A DNA stretch of 64,000 bases, taken from the NCBI GenBank assembly GCA_963841855.1, contig CAWJEJ010000003.1:186001-250000 (forward strand). The letters run 5' to 3'. Each line of letters starts with the position of its first letter. Position 1 is the first letter of the stretch. The notes under the pieces were generated by a model that was not told the DNA's origin, did no database searches, and worked only from the letters and a program-made list of their open reading frames with translations. This stretch comes from CAXBBB01 sp963841855. Its GTDB lineage: Bacteria > Bacteroidota > Rhodothermia > Rhodothermales > BA12. Below, piece by piece: positions 36,040 through 44,630 of this stretch. The translations under genes and the position numbers were made by a program.

Positions 36040-37218
36040 CTATTCCACTGCAAAAACCAACACACCGTCGCTGATCAGAGTAGCAACCAGGTCGGAAAAA
36101 TCGGGAGAATCGAGGTGAGGAGAGAGCGAAACGGGGTCAACGCCGAGCGTGTCGGAGAGAAGGGGCGCGGCCCACGCCAAGTCTGCGTCGAGCCGGAACG
36201 CTTCGCCGCCTGCGAAGAGAGTTCGCGAGCCGTCGGCGTGGTCGGTGTACGCCATCCTTGCGCCTGGCACGCGAGCGAGTCCGGCGCCGCTTTGCAACCG
36301 CTCTTGTGCGTGCTCGGCTTCGATCCAGTTGGATTCGTCGTCTTCGGCGAACCGGCGGCGCTCGGTGACCAGACGCCCAAACGTCTCGCCGAGCGCATCC
36401 TCGTCAGTCAGCAGCGATTGGAGCGTGCTGCGCACCTGAGCCAGCGCGTGCGCGTCGATGCGGCCGGGCGAAGTCGCCAGTGACAACGGCGGATCGGTGT
36501 AGAATGCGTCGGCGGGCAACTCGACCAAGGCGCGCTCCAAAACGGCGGCAAGCAGATCCTGATGCGACGGCGCACGGAAGCCGACCGACAGCGTCAGGCA
36601 ATCCGTCACGGCGACGCCCTCGTGCGCCCAGCGCGGTGGCAGATAGAGCAGGTCGCCCGGCTCGACGTGGTAACTGACGCCCCACTCGAACCCGTGGCTC
36701 GCGTCGGTATCGATCACCGTCACGTCGAGGTCGTCGATCAGCACCTCGTCTTCTGCCGACAAGGGAGCCGCGCCGACGCGCCACGTCCGCTGGCCCGCGC
36801 CTTGAATCAAGAACACGTCGTAGTTGTCGGTATGCGCGCCGACGCCTCCACCAGCCGGAGCAAACGACGCCATCAGGTCGTCCATCCGCCAGCGCGGGAC
36901 AAACGCGAACCGCTCCATCAGACCAGCCGCAGCGGGCAAATGCTGATCAATCTCCTGAACGAGCAGTGACCACTTCTCGCCCGCCTGCATGGCCGCTTTG
37001 AGCTGGCGCCGCGTAAAAGGGCCGTCGCTCAGTTGCCATGGATAGTCGCCACCGGTCTGCTGGATCAAGCGGCTCATCGCGTCCGGGCGCGTGGCGAGTT
37101 CGATCAGTCCGTCGGGCGTGACGGGCGGCTGAAAATCGGCAAACGCGCCTTTGACGAACAGCGGTTTCTGCTGCCAGTAGTCACGCAGGAAGTCGGAGGT
37201 GGAGAGGTCTCCAAACAT
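36040..37218 (-). CDS. JmjC/cupin 2-oxoglutarate oxygenase, RoxA/YcfD-type ribosomal protein hydroxylase
   Basis: The 392-aa product begins FLRDYWQQKPLFVKGAF, the usual start of bacterial YcfD/RoxA enzymes, which hydroxylate an Arg of ribosomal protein L16. The Fe(II)-binding triad is visible as HTD (GGVGAHTDNYDVFLIQ) and the distal His in YLPPRWAHEGVA. The dimerisation and winged-helix parts (about 220-390) follow, and the length fits the family. The substrate assignment rests on overall resemblance and is an inference. It is 13 bases downstream of a zinc-ribbon gene on the same strand. Confidence 0.8.
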   Translation of the reverse strand: MFGDLSTSDFLRDYWQQKPLFVKGAFADFQPPVTPDGLIELATRPDAMSRLIQQTGGDYPWQLSDGPFTRRQLKAAMQAGEKWSLLVQEIDQHLPAAAGLMERFAFVPRWRMDDLMASFAPAGGGVGAHTDNYDVFLIQGAGQRTWRVGAAPLSAEDEVLIDDLDVTVIDTDASHGFEWGVSYHVEPGDLLYLPPRWAHEGVAVTDCLTLSVGFRAPSHQDLLAAVLERALVELPADAFYTDPPLSLATSPGRIDAHALAQVRSTLQSLLTDEDALGETFGRLVTERRRFAEDDESNWIEAEHAQERLQSGAGLARVPGARMAYTDHADGSRTLFAGGEAFRLDADLAWAAPLLSDTLGVDPVSLSPHLDSPDFSDLVATLISDGVLVFAVE

Positions 37219-37231
37219 GGGAATCGGTGGG

Positions 37232-37426
37232 TCAGTCGAGGAAGGCCCGCAGAGCGAAGTAGGCAGGGATCAGCATCAGCAGCACGAACGCGGCAGCGGC
37301 CCACGCGCTCACTCTGCGCTCGGGTACGAACTCGTAGCCGCAGAACGGGCATTCGGCGGCCTGGTAGGGCGCGTCCAAAGCGCACGATGGGCACTCCTTG
37401 GTTTCGGGATCGGCGAGGCGTGGCAT
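37232..37426 (-). CDS. Small zinc-ribbon membrane protein
   Basis: The 64-aa product has a four-Cys zinc ribbon (CPSCALDAPYQAAECPFCG, about 12-30) followed by one membrane helix (AAAAFVLLMLIPAYFALRAF). Such tail-anchored zinc ribbons are common in Bacteroidota but have no defined role. It lies in a run of small same-strand genes between the MBL-fold and oxygenase genes. Confidence 0.65.
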   Translation of the reverse strand: MPRLADPETKECPSCALDAPYQAAECPFCGYEFVPERRVSAWAAAAFVLLMLIPAYFALRAFLD

Positions 37427-37456
37427 CGGTCGAAGAAGTCAGGCGGCGGATGCGCG

Positions 37457-37654
37457 TCAGGTCATCTCGCCCAACTCGCTCATCAGCGCGTCCTGCTGCG
37501 GCTTGGGCAGTTCGAGCGGATCGAACGAGCCGGCCGCGGGTGGAGACAGGCGGCGCGGCGGGGGAAACGGCGCCTTGGGGCGGATGGCGCGTAGAGCGAG
37601 GGCGAATGCGCCGGTTGCGGCGGCCGTGAGGGCGAGGGTACGAAACATGCTCAT
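37457..37654 (-). CDS. Small single-helix membrane protein
   Basis: Starting at ATG 37654 (a second ATG lies two codons on), the 65-aa product has one hydrophobic helix (FRTLALTAAATGAFALALRA) and a Pro-rich cytoplasmic tail ending QDALMSELGEMT. No family is recognised. It lies between the MBL-fold gene (20 bases upstream) and the zinc-ribbon gene (30 bases downstream), consistent with one operon. Confidence 0.55.
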   Translation of the reverse strand: MSMFRTLALTAAATGAFALALRAIRPKAPFPPPRRLSPPAAGSFDPLELPKPQQDALMSELGEMT

Positions 37655-37674
37655 AGTGCGAGAGAGCCCAAGGC

Positions 37675-38307
37675 TCAGGTCAGAAAAGGATTGCGAGCGG
37701 CCTCCTCGCCGATCGTCGTCGGCGGGCCGTGGCCGGGGAAAACCCGCGTGGCGGGCGGAAGCGTCAGCAGTTGGCTGTGGATGGATCGCATGAGCGTCGG
37801 CAAATCGCCCAGCGGCAGGTCGGTGCGGCCGATCGAACGGCGAAAGAGCGCGTCGCCGCCAAAGACGGCGGCGGCCTGAGCGTCGTAGAACGCGAGCGAC
37901 CCAGGTGAGTGTCCTGGCACGCCCAGCACCTGCCACGTGCGGCCGCCGAAGGCGATGGTGTCGCCCGCGTGCAGAGGCGTCGTGGTGGAAGGCGTCTCGA
38001 AGTCGGAAACGCCGAACATCGCCGCCTGCTCAGACGAGCGCGTGAGCAGTGGCGCCTCGGCGGGGTCCATGTGCCACTCTAGTCCCAGCCGCTCGGACAG
38101 CGCGTGCGCACCCAAGATGTGGTCGATGTGCGCGTGGGTCAGCAGCAGATGTGTCGGGGCCGCGCCACTTTTCTCGATGGCGCGCACGACCTGGTCGACT
38201 TCCTCCTGGGTATGCGGCGACGCATCTACGATAACAGCCTCCTCCTCACTCACGACGAGATAGGACGTGGTGGCGAACGGGTTGAACGTGAACGACTGAA
38301 TCGTCAT
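37675..38307 (-). CDS. MBL-fold (glyoxalase II-like) metallohydrolase
   Basis: From ATG 38307 (MTIQSFTFNPFATTSYLV) the product is 210 aa. It has the HxHxDH motif (LLLTHAHIDHILGAH), the later His in VPGHSPGSLAFY, the metal-bridging Asp in AVFGGDALFRRSIGRTD and the final His in RVFPGHGPPTTIG. This is a complete hydroxyacylglutathione-hydrolase-like site for two metals. The substrate is unknown: many such Bacteroidota proteins are thioesterases or persulfide dioxygenase relatives. It heads the minus-strand run. Confidence 0.85.
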   Translation of the reverse strand: MTIQSFTFNPFATTSYLVVSEEEAVIVDASPHTQEEVDQVVRAIEKSGAAPTHLLLTHAHIDHILGAHALSERLGLEWHMDPAEAPLLTRSSEQAAMFGVSDFETPSTTTPLHAGDTIAFGGRTWQVLGVPGHSPGSLAFYDAQAAAVFGGDALFRRSIGRTDLPLGDLPTLMRSIHSQLLTLPPATRVFPGHGPPTTIGEEAARNPFLT

Positions 38308-38485
38308 GGAAGCGAGAGAATAAGGCCTGTCAACGCTCAACACGCAGGTGAGATGCAGCGCGGACGGCGCGGACCCAATGTTATCACAAGATGACGCACC
38401 CCTCATTGGCATCTTTCGTTACTCAAAAATAACCCCCAGACCGGCGTGATTTCTTATGTTATGTAATCATTAACAGCACACCGCC

Positions 38486-38725
38486 ATGACATCGACCAAC
38501 GGCACGCACCGGCCATCGGCTTTGCCCTCCTCTCTTCTTCTCGCGGCCGCCGGAATGGTGGCCTGGAGTGTTGGCGTCGTGATCACGCTCACCGTGCTGC
38601 AGGAGCCCTTCTCTATCGGCTGGATTCTCATCGGGTTCGCGATCGTGCCGTGGGTAGCGCTGAGCAACGAACTGCCCCAGAAGGACAACTATACACGCCG
38701 CGCGCACTCACGCCGCGACTCCTGA
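38486..38725 (+). CDS. Small two-helix membrane protein
   Basis: The 79-aa product has two helices (LLLAAAGMVAWSVGVVITLT and IGWILIGFAIVPWVALSNEL) and a basic tail. The 100 bases upstream are AT-richer than the surroundings (ttatgttatgtaatcatta at about 38454-38472), which suggests a promoter. No family is recognised. Confidence 0.6.
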   Translation: MTSTNGTHRPSALPSSLLLAAAGMVAWSVGVVITLTVLQEPFSIGWILIGFAIVPWVALSNELPQKDNYTRRAHSRRDS

Positions 38726-39321
38726 CCGTTTCGGCATAGCGGCAAAATCGTCGTCGCACTCGCTCGGTTGATGCAAACAGGATCTCAAGGCCAGACGCGA
38801 ACGACCGGGTTTGCCATCGGGAGCGAGCGAGTTAGCGCCCGACTCGCGTGCTATTCTGCCGCTTTGAAGCGCAGGCTGCTCCTCGAATCCGGGAACGCGG
38901 CTCCGACCTTCGCTTCAACGCGCTGTGCTTCGGACTCGACGAATGTCGAGCATTCTTGACTTCTGCATCGCCGCCGACGAGCGGGATGTGCAAACCAGAC
39001 TCGTCGGTTAAAAAGTCGCTCGTGCACAAGTTGCCGTCCTGCCGAGACGTGCAGCCGGAGTGAAGGCGACAGTTACTTCTGGCCATCACACCTGGGTTGC
39101 CTCTCGGCGCTCCGACTTTGAACGCCTCGTTGGCGCGCGCGTGTCGATGTTCGACCGGTCGGCGGCAGAGGTCTCCTTCGGCGACTATTCGGATGACCTC
39201 CCCCTCGGTCGCGCATGAGTAGACTGCCGCCTTCGTGCTGGCTCCGCCGCTGAAGCGTCCGCGATGTGACGCCTTCAGGCCGAGCGCTGAGCAGTCGATT
39301 CGGCGTGGAGAACTCGGGCAG
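38726..39321. other. Non-coding stretch of about 600 bases before the LptF/G gene
   Basis: Open frames here (for example 38832-39398 on the minus strand) have Arg/Ser-rich, unfamiliar translations. I see no repeat family, RNA gene or mobile element that I can name. It could be a decayed gene or a long 5' region. Confidence 0.4.
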
Positions 39322-40845
39322 GTGATCGGGATCCGCTGGTGCGTTCTACCTTTCCGCAGCGCACCGCCTCTCGCCATCAAGCTCCTCCACCGACACATCG
39401 TCCGCCTGCTGCCCGGCCCGTTCGTGGGTTGGCTGGCGACGCTGATCCTGCTGCTGCTGCTTCAGTTTCTGATCCGCTATCAGAAGGAGCTGGTCGGTAA
39501 AGGGATTCCGCTGCTGGCGATCTCCGAGCTGATCGCCTACAACCTGAGCTACATGGTGACGCTCGCCGTGCCGATGTCGATGCTCATCGCCGTTTTGACG
39601 GCGTTCGGACGCATCGCCGATAGCCGGGCCTACGATGCGGCGCGCAGTGCGGGCGTGTCGCTGCCTCAGCTGGCGTGGCCCGTTCTGATCGTTGCCGGAC
39701 TGGTATCGCTGGCGATGCTGCACGTCAACAACGTCGTTCTGCCCGAGGCCAACTTCCGCGCGCGCAGTCTGTGGCAGGACATCCGGCGCAGCAGTCCGGG
39801 ATTTGCGCTGGCGCCGGGCGTGTTCTACGAGCAGTTGAACGGCTACGCCATCCTCGTCGACGCCATCCCCACGCCGGGCGAACTGGCAGGCGTCACCGTC
39901 TTCGACTATTCGGAAGGCTCGGAGCGCAGGCGTGTCATCCGAGCGCAGAGCGGACACCTTGAGTCGCAGCCCGGCGACCGCGTCGACTTGGTGCTGGAAA
40001 GTGGATCGGCGGTGCGGCTGGCGGCTCTGGCGCAGAGCGGCGGCGAGCGCGACGAGCAGATCGCGTTTGGGACGCTACGCATCCGGCTCGACCTGAGCAG
40101 CTTCGGGTTCGAGCGGTCGGATCGCAGCACGTCCGACTACCGCACCGATCGCACGACGCCGACCGCCGACATGATTGCCATCGTCGACAGCCTGGACCGC
40201 GACGCCGACGAGCGCGAGCGTGTCATCATCGCCGAGACGGACTCCCTGCTGCGCCTCATCTTGTCGCCCCAAACCGCTGCCGGAGCGTCGAGAGACGAAA
40301 CGCTGTCCACACCGACCGCGTCGCCTATCGCTTCCGAAGGCCCGCCCACGCCCAGTGACCCGCTGGCAGGGCTGACCAACTACGACCGCCGCCGCGTCGC
40401 CGATGACGCGCTGGTAGGCCTGAGCGACTTGACGCGCCGAATCGAATCGCGGACTAGCAGCCTGCGCTACACTCGGGAGCGGGCCGATCGCAGCCGCGTC
40501 GAGATTTACAAAAAGTACGCCGTCGCGCTTGCCTGTCTGATTTTCGCCCTCGTCGCGGCACCGCTGGCCTTGCGCTTTCGGAGGGGCGGACTGGCTGCGA
40601 CCGGAGGCGTCGCGCTCGCCATCTTCCTCTTCTACTGGGTCCTGCTCGTCAACGGCGAGAAGCTGGCCGATCGCGGGCTGCTCGCTCCCTGGATCGGCAT
40701 GTGGGCCGCCAATGGGCTCTTGGGCGGGCTGGGATTGTGGCTGATGCTGTCGAGCCGAGGAGTGCCCCAATGGCTCCGACTGCCGCAGCGCTGGCGCCTG
40801 TCGTGGCGCCGCTCTCCTCGCTCCCGCGTGCCGCCCGTACCTTGA
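39322..40845 (+). CDS. LptF/LptG-family lipopolysaccharide export permease
   Basis: The protein has the LptF/G opening (KLLHRHIVRLLPGPFVGWLA), three N-terminal membrane helices (LILLLLLQFLIRY; SYMVTLAVPMSMLIAVL; AGLVSLAMLHVNNVVLPEAN), a periplasmic beta-jellyroll domain and three C-terminal helices (YAVALACLIFALVAAPLALR onward). LptF/G with LptB lift lipopolysaccharide from the inner membrane. The periplasmic domain carries an unusually long polar, Asp/Thr-rich insertion (about 270-400). No ATG lies at the conserved start. GTG 39322 is my choice, an in-frame ATG is not found downstream, and the frame is open from 39235. Confidence 0.8.
   Translation: MIGIRWCVLPFRSAPPLAIKLLHRHIVRLLPGPFVGWLATLILLLLLQFLIRYQKELVGKGIPLLAISELIAYNLSYMVTLAVPMSMLIAVLTAFGRIADSRAYDAARSAGVSLPQLAWPVLIVAGLVSLAMLHVNNVVLPEANFRARSLWQDIRRSSPGFALAPGVFYEQLNGYAILVDAIPTPGELAGVTVFDYSEGSERRRVIRAQSGHLESQPGDRVDLVLESGSAVRLAALAQSGGERDEQIAFGTLRIRLDLSSFGFERSDRSTSDYRTDRTTPTADMIAIVDSLDRDADERERVIIAETDSLLRLILSPQTAAGASRDETLSTPTASPIASEGPPTPSDPLAGLTNYDRRRVADDALVGLSDLTRRIESRTSSLRYTRERADRSRVEIYKKYAVALACLIFALVAAPLALRFRRGGLAATGGVALAIFLFYWVLLVNGEKLADRGLLAPWIGMWAANGLLGGLGLWLMLSSRGVPQWLRLPQRWRLSWRRSPRSRVPPVP
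40838..40845 (+). promoter_or_regulatory. Candidate -7 element (TACCTTGA) upstream of rsmI
   Basis: TACCTTGA overlaps the end of the LptF/G gene and lies 29 bases before the rsmI ATG. The identical octamer precedes the DciA-like gene at 43609. Confidence 0.4.
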
Positions 40846-40874
40846 CCGCCCGCTCGCTCCTTCTCGCCGATCCG

Positions 40875-41609
40875 ATGCTGTATCTCGTTCCAACGCCGGT
40901 CGGCAATCTGGAAGACGTAACGCACCGCGCGCTCCGCACCTTGCGCGAGGCCGACGTGGTAGCCTGCGAGGACACCCGAACGAGCGGCAACCTGCTGGCG
41001 CACTATGGCATCGACACGCCGCGCGTCGCCTACCACGATCACAACGAACGGCGGACGGCGCCGTGGCTCGTCGAGCGGATGCAAGCGGGCGAGACGGTCG
41101 CCCTGGTGACCGACGCCGGAAGTCCCGGCATCTCGGATCCCGGCTTCTTCCTGGTCCGCGCGGCCATCGAGGCGGGCATCGACGTGGTTGCACTGCCGGG
41201 CCCAACGGCGTTCGTGCCCGCGCTGACGGCGTCGGGGTTGCCGTGCGAGCGGTTCGTGTTCGAGGGTTTCTTGCCGCACAAAAAGGGGCGCCAGACGCGC
41301 GTCCGCGAACTGGCTAGCGAAACCCGGACGCTCGTCCTCTACGAAAGCCCGCATCGCCTCGCCCGCTCGCTCGCCCAACTGGCCGACGAATGGGGATCGG
41401 ACCGGCCCGCCGCCGTCTGCCGCGAGATCACCAAGAAGTTCGAGGAGGTGCGCCGGGGCACGCTGGCCGACCTGCACGCGCACTACGCGGCCCAGCCCAA
41501 AGTGCGCGGCGAGATCGTGCTGGTCGTCGCCGGGACGGGATACGTGCCCGAAGGCGTATTCGCGACGGACGGCGCTGACGATGCGGACGGCGGCGAGGTA
41601 GACGCGTGA
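40875..41609 (+). CDS. rsmI: 16S rRNA (cytidine1402-2'-O)-methyltransferase
   Basis: From ATG 40875 (MLYLVPTPVGNLEDVTHRAL) the 244-aa product is a complete RsmI: the SAM-binding tetrapyrrole-methylase fold with CEDTRTSGNLLAHYGI, VALVTDAGSPGISDPGFFLV, LPGPTAFVPALTASGLPCE and the late motif VCREITKKFEEVRRGTLADL. RsmI modifies C1402 at the ribosomal P site. The open frame upstream to 40701 lies inside the LptF/G gene and is not part of the protein. Its stop overlaps the next start (GTGA at 41606-41609). Confidence 0.95.
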   Translation: MLYLVPTPVGNLEDVTHRALRTLREADVVACEDTRTSGNLLAHYGIDTPRVAYHDHNERRTAPWLVERMQAGETVALVTDAGSPGISDPGFFLVRAAIEAGIDVVALPGPTAFVPALTASGLPCERFVFEGFLPHKKGRQTRVRELASETRTLVLYESPHRLARSLAQLADEWGSDRPAAVCREITKKFEEVRRGTLADLHAHYAAQPKVRGEIVLVVAGTGYVPEGVFATDGADDADGGEVDA

Positions 41610-42190
41610 CCCTATCGCCCACTCCGCCTCCGATGCAGCGCACGTGCCGCTCGTACCGGCGCGGCGCCTGGATCGCAGCGCTGGCGCTGGTGTTCGCGCT
41701 TCCTCTCTCGGCTCAGACTTCCGATTCCATGACCGACGCTCCCGCCTTCGTTTCGCCACCTACCGTCCCGACTGCTGCCGAAGAGGCCGTCCGCGCGATC
41801 CTGGCCACTCCGGGCGTTCACGTCGTTCACTTTTGGGCGCCCTGGTGTCAGAACTCGATCGACGAACTGCCTGCCTGGCACGCGCTGCTCAACGAGGAGC
41901 GGCCCGATGCGACGTTCGCCTTCGTCACCGCGTGGAACAACGGACGCAGCGGACGCGAGAAGATGGATAACAACGGCATTCCATCCGACGTGGTCGAGAT
42001 CACCCAAGCGGACCGCGGACCGTCGGGCATCAAGGAGTTGCGGCGCAAAGAGTTCTTGGGCCTGCCGATGACGTGGATCCCGTCGACGTGGATCTTCAGG
42101 AGCGATACGCTCGCCTACGCGCTCAACTACGGCGAGGCGTCCGAATCCACCCTCCGCGCGCTGATCGCCGACGCCCAGCGCGGCTGGTAG
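41606..42190 (+). CDS. Exported TlpA-like thioredoxin-fold protein with a CxxS active site
   Basis: The start is GTG 41606, overlapping the rsmI stop; ATG 41633 is the alternative. A signal peptide (GAWIAALALVFALPLSAQ) directs the 194-aa product out of the cytoplasm. The thioredoxin fold shows VHVVHFWAPWCQNSIDELPA, where WCxxC should be; the second Cys is Ser, so it is a monothiol CxxS site. The cis-Pro loop is GLPMTWIPSTWIF. Dithiol oxidoreductase chemistry is therefore unlikely; isomerase or trapping activity on periplasmic thiols is possible. Confidence 0.75.
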   Translation: MTLSPTPPPMQRTCRSYRRGAWIAALALVFALPLSAQTSDSMTDAPAFVSPPTVPTAAEEAVRAILATPGVHVVHFWAPWCQNSIDELPAWHALLNEERPDATFAFVTAWNNGRSGREKMDNNGIPSDVVEITQADRGPSGIKELRRKEFLGLPMTWIPSTWIFRSDTLAYALNYGEASESTLRALIADAQRGW

Positions 42191-42191
42191 A

Positions 42192-42521
42192 TCACACCCC
42201 TTTGCGCGCGCGGTCGACGCTGCGAGCGCTGTAGGCCATCAGCCCCCAAAGGATGGTCCACGCCACGATCACCCATACCCAGTCGCGTCCTCCAAAAGCC
42301 AGAACGCCCAGCGTCGCGCCGTAGAGCAGGTGGTTCGCCCACTCGGGCGGCGCATCGTCGGGGCGCGCGAAACGAATACCGGAAGACAGCGCCGCGATTT
42401 TCAGCGCGATCATCGCTGCGGCGTATCCGCCCATCACCCAGCGCGCCCACGCCAGATCGCTCCACGCCGCGAAGACGGCGAAGGCGAGAACGAGCAGGTC
42501 GACGACGAGGTGGCGGAGCAT
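42192..42521 (-). CDS. Small membrane protein, four helices
   Basis: From ATG 42521 (MLRHLVVDLLVLAFAVFAAW) the product is 109 aa with about four hydrophobic segments and the tail SVDRARKGV. The longer open frame to 43127 covers the gluQ gene in another frame and is not coding. No family is recognised. Its stop is adjacent to that of the convergent TlpA-like gene. Confidence 0.6.
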   Translation of the reverse strand: MLRHLVVDLLVLAFAVFAAWSDLAWARWVMGGYAAAMIALKIAALSSGIRFARPDDAPPEWANHLLYGATLGVLAFGGRDWVWVIVAWTILWGLMAYSARSVDRARKGV

Positions 42522-42571
42522 GGGCGCGGAGCGGCGATGAGAAGCGCAAAGGTAGCGTCGCCGCGCGGCGG

Positions 42572-43534
42572 CTACTCGAACGGACTGCGAGCCAAACCAA
42601 ACGGCTCGGCCTGCTCCGGCATCCACCGCCACGTTGGAATCAGATCGGCTGGCGTGCATGGGATGGGCGCATCGGTCAGGCCCAGCGTCCAGCCCAGCCA
42701 TCCGACGATGCGCCGGGGTGAGACACCGCTCTGGCGAAGCGCTGCCAGCGTCCAGCCGCCCTCGCGCTTGGACACTTTCTCGCCGTCTGGAGCGAGGATC
42801 AGGCCCAGGTGCCCAAACGTCGGCGGCGTGCCGCTCAGCGCCTGGATCAGCGCGATCTGGCGGGCCGAGGAGTCGAGCAGATCGGCACCCCGAACGACTT
42901 CGGTGATCTGCATCGCCAAGTCGTCCACCACGACGGCGAGTTGGTAGGCGTAGACTCCGTCGCGTCGTTTGAGCACGAAATCGCCCACGTCTGACGCCGT
43001 GTTTTCGCACACGCGGCCCTGCACCAAGTCGTCGAAGCAGAGCACCCCGTCGTCCACGCGGAAGCGCAGTGCGGCGTCGGTCAGCGGCGCATCGAACCAA
43101 TCGGCTGCCAAATGCGACGGTCGCCATTTGCGCGGGTAGGCTGGCAGGCCCGAAGCGCCGTGCGGAGCGCTGGCCAGTTCGCGGAGGTCTTTGCGCGACC
43201 GCCGACAGGGAAACAGGTGGCCGGACTGGGATAGCCGAGTCAGCGCGGCTTCATAGAGCGCGCTGCGCTGCGACTGGAAGTAGGGACCGTGCGCTGCGGT
43301 CCGCGATCCGTCCGGTTGCGGTCCTTCGTCCCAGTCCAGGCCGAGCCACGCCAGATCGCGCATCTGATCGGCGGCGGCTCCGGGCGCGACGCGCGGTCCG
43401 TCCAGGTCCTCGACGCGCCAGACGAATGCGCCGCCTTGACTGCGCACGCTCAGCCACGCGGCCAGTGCGGTGCGGGCGTTGCCCAGGTGGATCGGGCCGG
43501 TGGGCGAGGGAGCGTAGCGTCCGCGGACGGGCAC
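42572..43534 (-). CDS. gluQ: Glutamyl-Q tRNA(Asp) synthetase
   Basis: I start at GTG 43534 (VPVRGRYAPSPTGPIHLG), since the upstream codons have no family counterpart. The 320-aa product has the class I HIGH motif (PIHLGN), the KMSKS-like KVSKREGGWTLAAL, and stops without an anticodon-binding domain. This is the mark of GluQ-RS, which attaches glutamate to queuosine in tRNA(Asp). The Zn-binding Cys region, usually PCxCSRKDL, reads LFPCRRSRKDLRE, so one Cys is lost. Neighbouring genes are unrelated. Confidence 0.85.
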   Translation of the reverse strand: MPVRGRYAPSPTGPIHLGNARTALAAWLSVRSQGGAFVWRVEDLDGPRVAPGAAADQMRDLAWLGLDWDEGPQPDGSRTAAHGPYFQSQRSALYEAALTRLSQSGHLFPCRRSRKDLRELASAPHGASGLPAYPRKWRPSHLAADWFDAPLTDAALRFRVDDGVLCFDDLVQGRVCENTASDVGDFVLKRRDGVYAYQLAVVVDDLAMQITEVVRGADLLDSSARQIALIQALSGTPPTFGHLGLILAPDGEKVSKREGGWTLAALRQSGVSPRRIVGWLGWTLGLTDAPIPCTPADLIPTWRWMPEQAEPFGLARSPFE

Positions 43535-43608
43535 GGTCAGAGCGGATGGAGAAGAGATGGCGGTCTGTGAAAACCGGCGGCGGCGGCCAAGGCGCAGGTG
43601 GGGTCCGT

Positions 43609-43616
43609 TACCTTGA
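43609..43616 (+). promoter_or_regulatory. Candidate -7 element (TACCTTGA) upstream of the DciA-like gene
   Basis: The same octamer as before rsmI lies 25 bases before the ATG at 43642. Confidence 0.4.
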
Positions 43617-43641
43617 CAGGCCGCCTCTTGCTCCCCACCCG

Positions 43642-43959
43642 ATGTCCCAGCCGCACAAGCGCCCCTCCAACCGCACACACCAGACGCAGTCATTGGGCGC
43701 CGTCCTCGACCAGCTGCTCGACCGGACTAAGATGAGAGGCAAGATCGACGGCGTGCGCGTGGTAGAGGCGTGGGCCGAGCTCGCCGGACCGGCCATCTGC
43801 GCCAAGACGCACAGTGCCAAACTCCAATCCGACGTGCTCCACGTACGAATGCAGACGGCCGAGTGGCGCCACGCCCTGCACATGGAACGCAGCGGCTGGC
43901 GCGACCGCCTGAACGCGCATCTGGGCGAGTCCGTCGTGCGCGAGATCGTGTTTCGGTAG
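43642..43959 (+). CDS. DciA-like (DUF721) protein
   Basis: From ATG 43642 (MSQPHKRPSNRTHQTQSLGA) the product is 105 aa. The DUF721 pattern is clear: SLGAVLDQLLDRTKMRGKID, then VVEAWAELAGPAICAKTHSA and VLHVRMQTAEWRHALHMERS, the KH-like fold of DciA. DciA proteins load the replicative helicase DnaB at the origin in bacteria without DnaC. The length fits short Bacteroidota members. Confidence 0.8.
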   Translation: MSQPHKRPSNRTHQTQSLGAVLDQLLDRTKMRGKIDGVRVVEAWAELAGPAICAKTHSAKLQSDVLHVRMQTAEWRHALHMERSGWRDRLNAHLGESVVREIVFR

Positions 43960-44054
43960 ACGCGTAACGCGCTGCGCAAGCTGGCTGGACGCCTCTGACG
44001 CAACCAGTGTGCGCCGCGCGATGGGAATGCTGCCGGCGACTGTCCGCGCGCGCT

Positions 44055-44534
44055 CTACGGACTCGCTGCCGGTGATGCAGCCGTAGCTGGCGCCCTTGGG
44101 GACCGCAGAGCGATGAGAATGCTGAGGACGCTCATCGCACACATCCATCCCAGGCAGAGGCCGATGAAGACCGACTCGCCGTCTATCGACAGCCCCAACC
44201 TATATAGGACGGTGAAGCCCGCGCCCAGCGCTGCCAGACCGTTGTAGGCCGCAGAGGTGAGCCAAAAGGGATACCACGGCACGCCGGCCGTCCGTGCAGA
44301 GAAATACGCGCGCCCGTACCCCACCAGCAGCCAACAGCCCACCGAGATTACGGCGAGCAGGACCAGGCTCATGCCGACCATGCCGAGCCCAAATGCTGCA
44401 GCCGCTCCATAGAGCCCAAGCAGCGTCGACGGCACCGCGTGCAGAGCGGTAGGCCAGAACACGAGGCCCACCAGCGTACGCGTGTCCTGAGCGAGCCGAG
44501 CCTGCGGAGGCGACGAGAGGTGGGAGTCGGTCAC
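44055..44534 (-). CDS. Membrane protein, about four helices
   Basis: The 159-aa product has a polar N-terminus and about four helices (for example LHAVPSTLLGLYGAAAAFGL and VLLAVISVGCWLLVGYGRAY). The Gly-rich helix pattern and the WYPFWLTSAAYN segment do not match a family I can name. Confidence 0.55.
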   Translation of the reverse strand: MTDSHLSSPPQARLAQDTRTLVGLVFWPTALHAVPSTLLGLYGAAAAFGLGMVGMSLVLLAVISVGCWLLVGYGRAYFSARTAGVPWYPFWLTSAAYNGLAALGAGFTVLYRLGLSIDGESVFIGLCLGWMCAMSVLSILIALRSPRAPATAASPAASP

Positions 44535-44630
44535 GGACGAAAGTCGATCGAGAGGAGAGCGGATCGGCAGGTTTTCCCAATCTACCGCGTCCGAGCTTCG
44601 TAGGCTAACGCCTCACCAATCGCCCGGCTC

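Noticed and set aside
38832..39398. Minus-strand open frame of 188 codons
   Set aside because: The translation is Arg/Ser/Cys-rich, has no recognisable domain and overlaps the start of the LptF/G gene.
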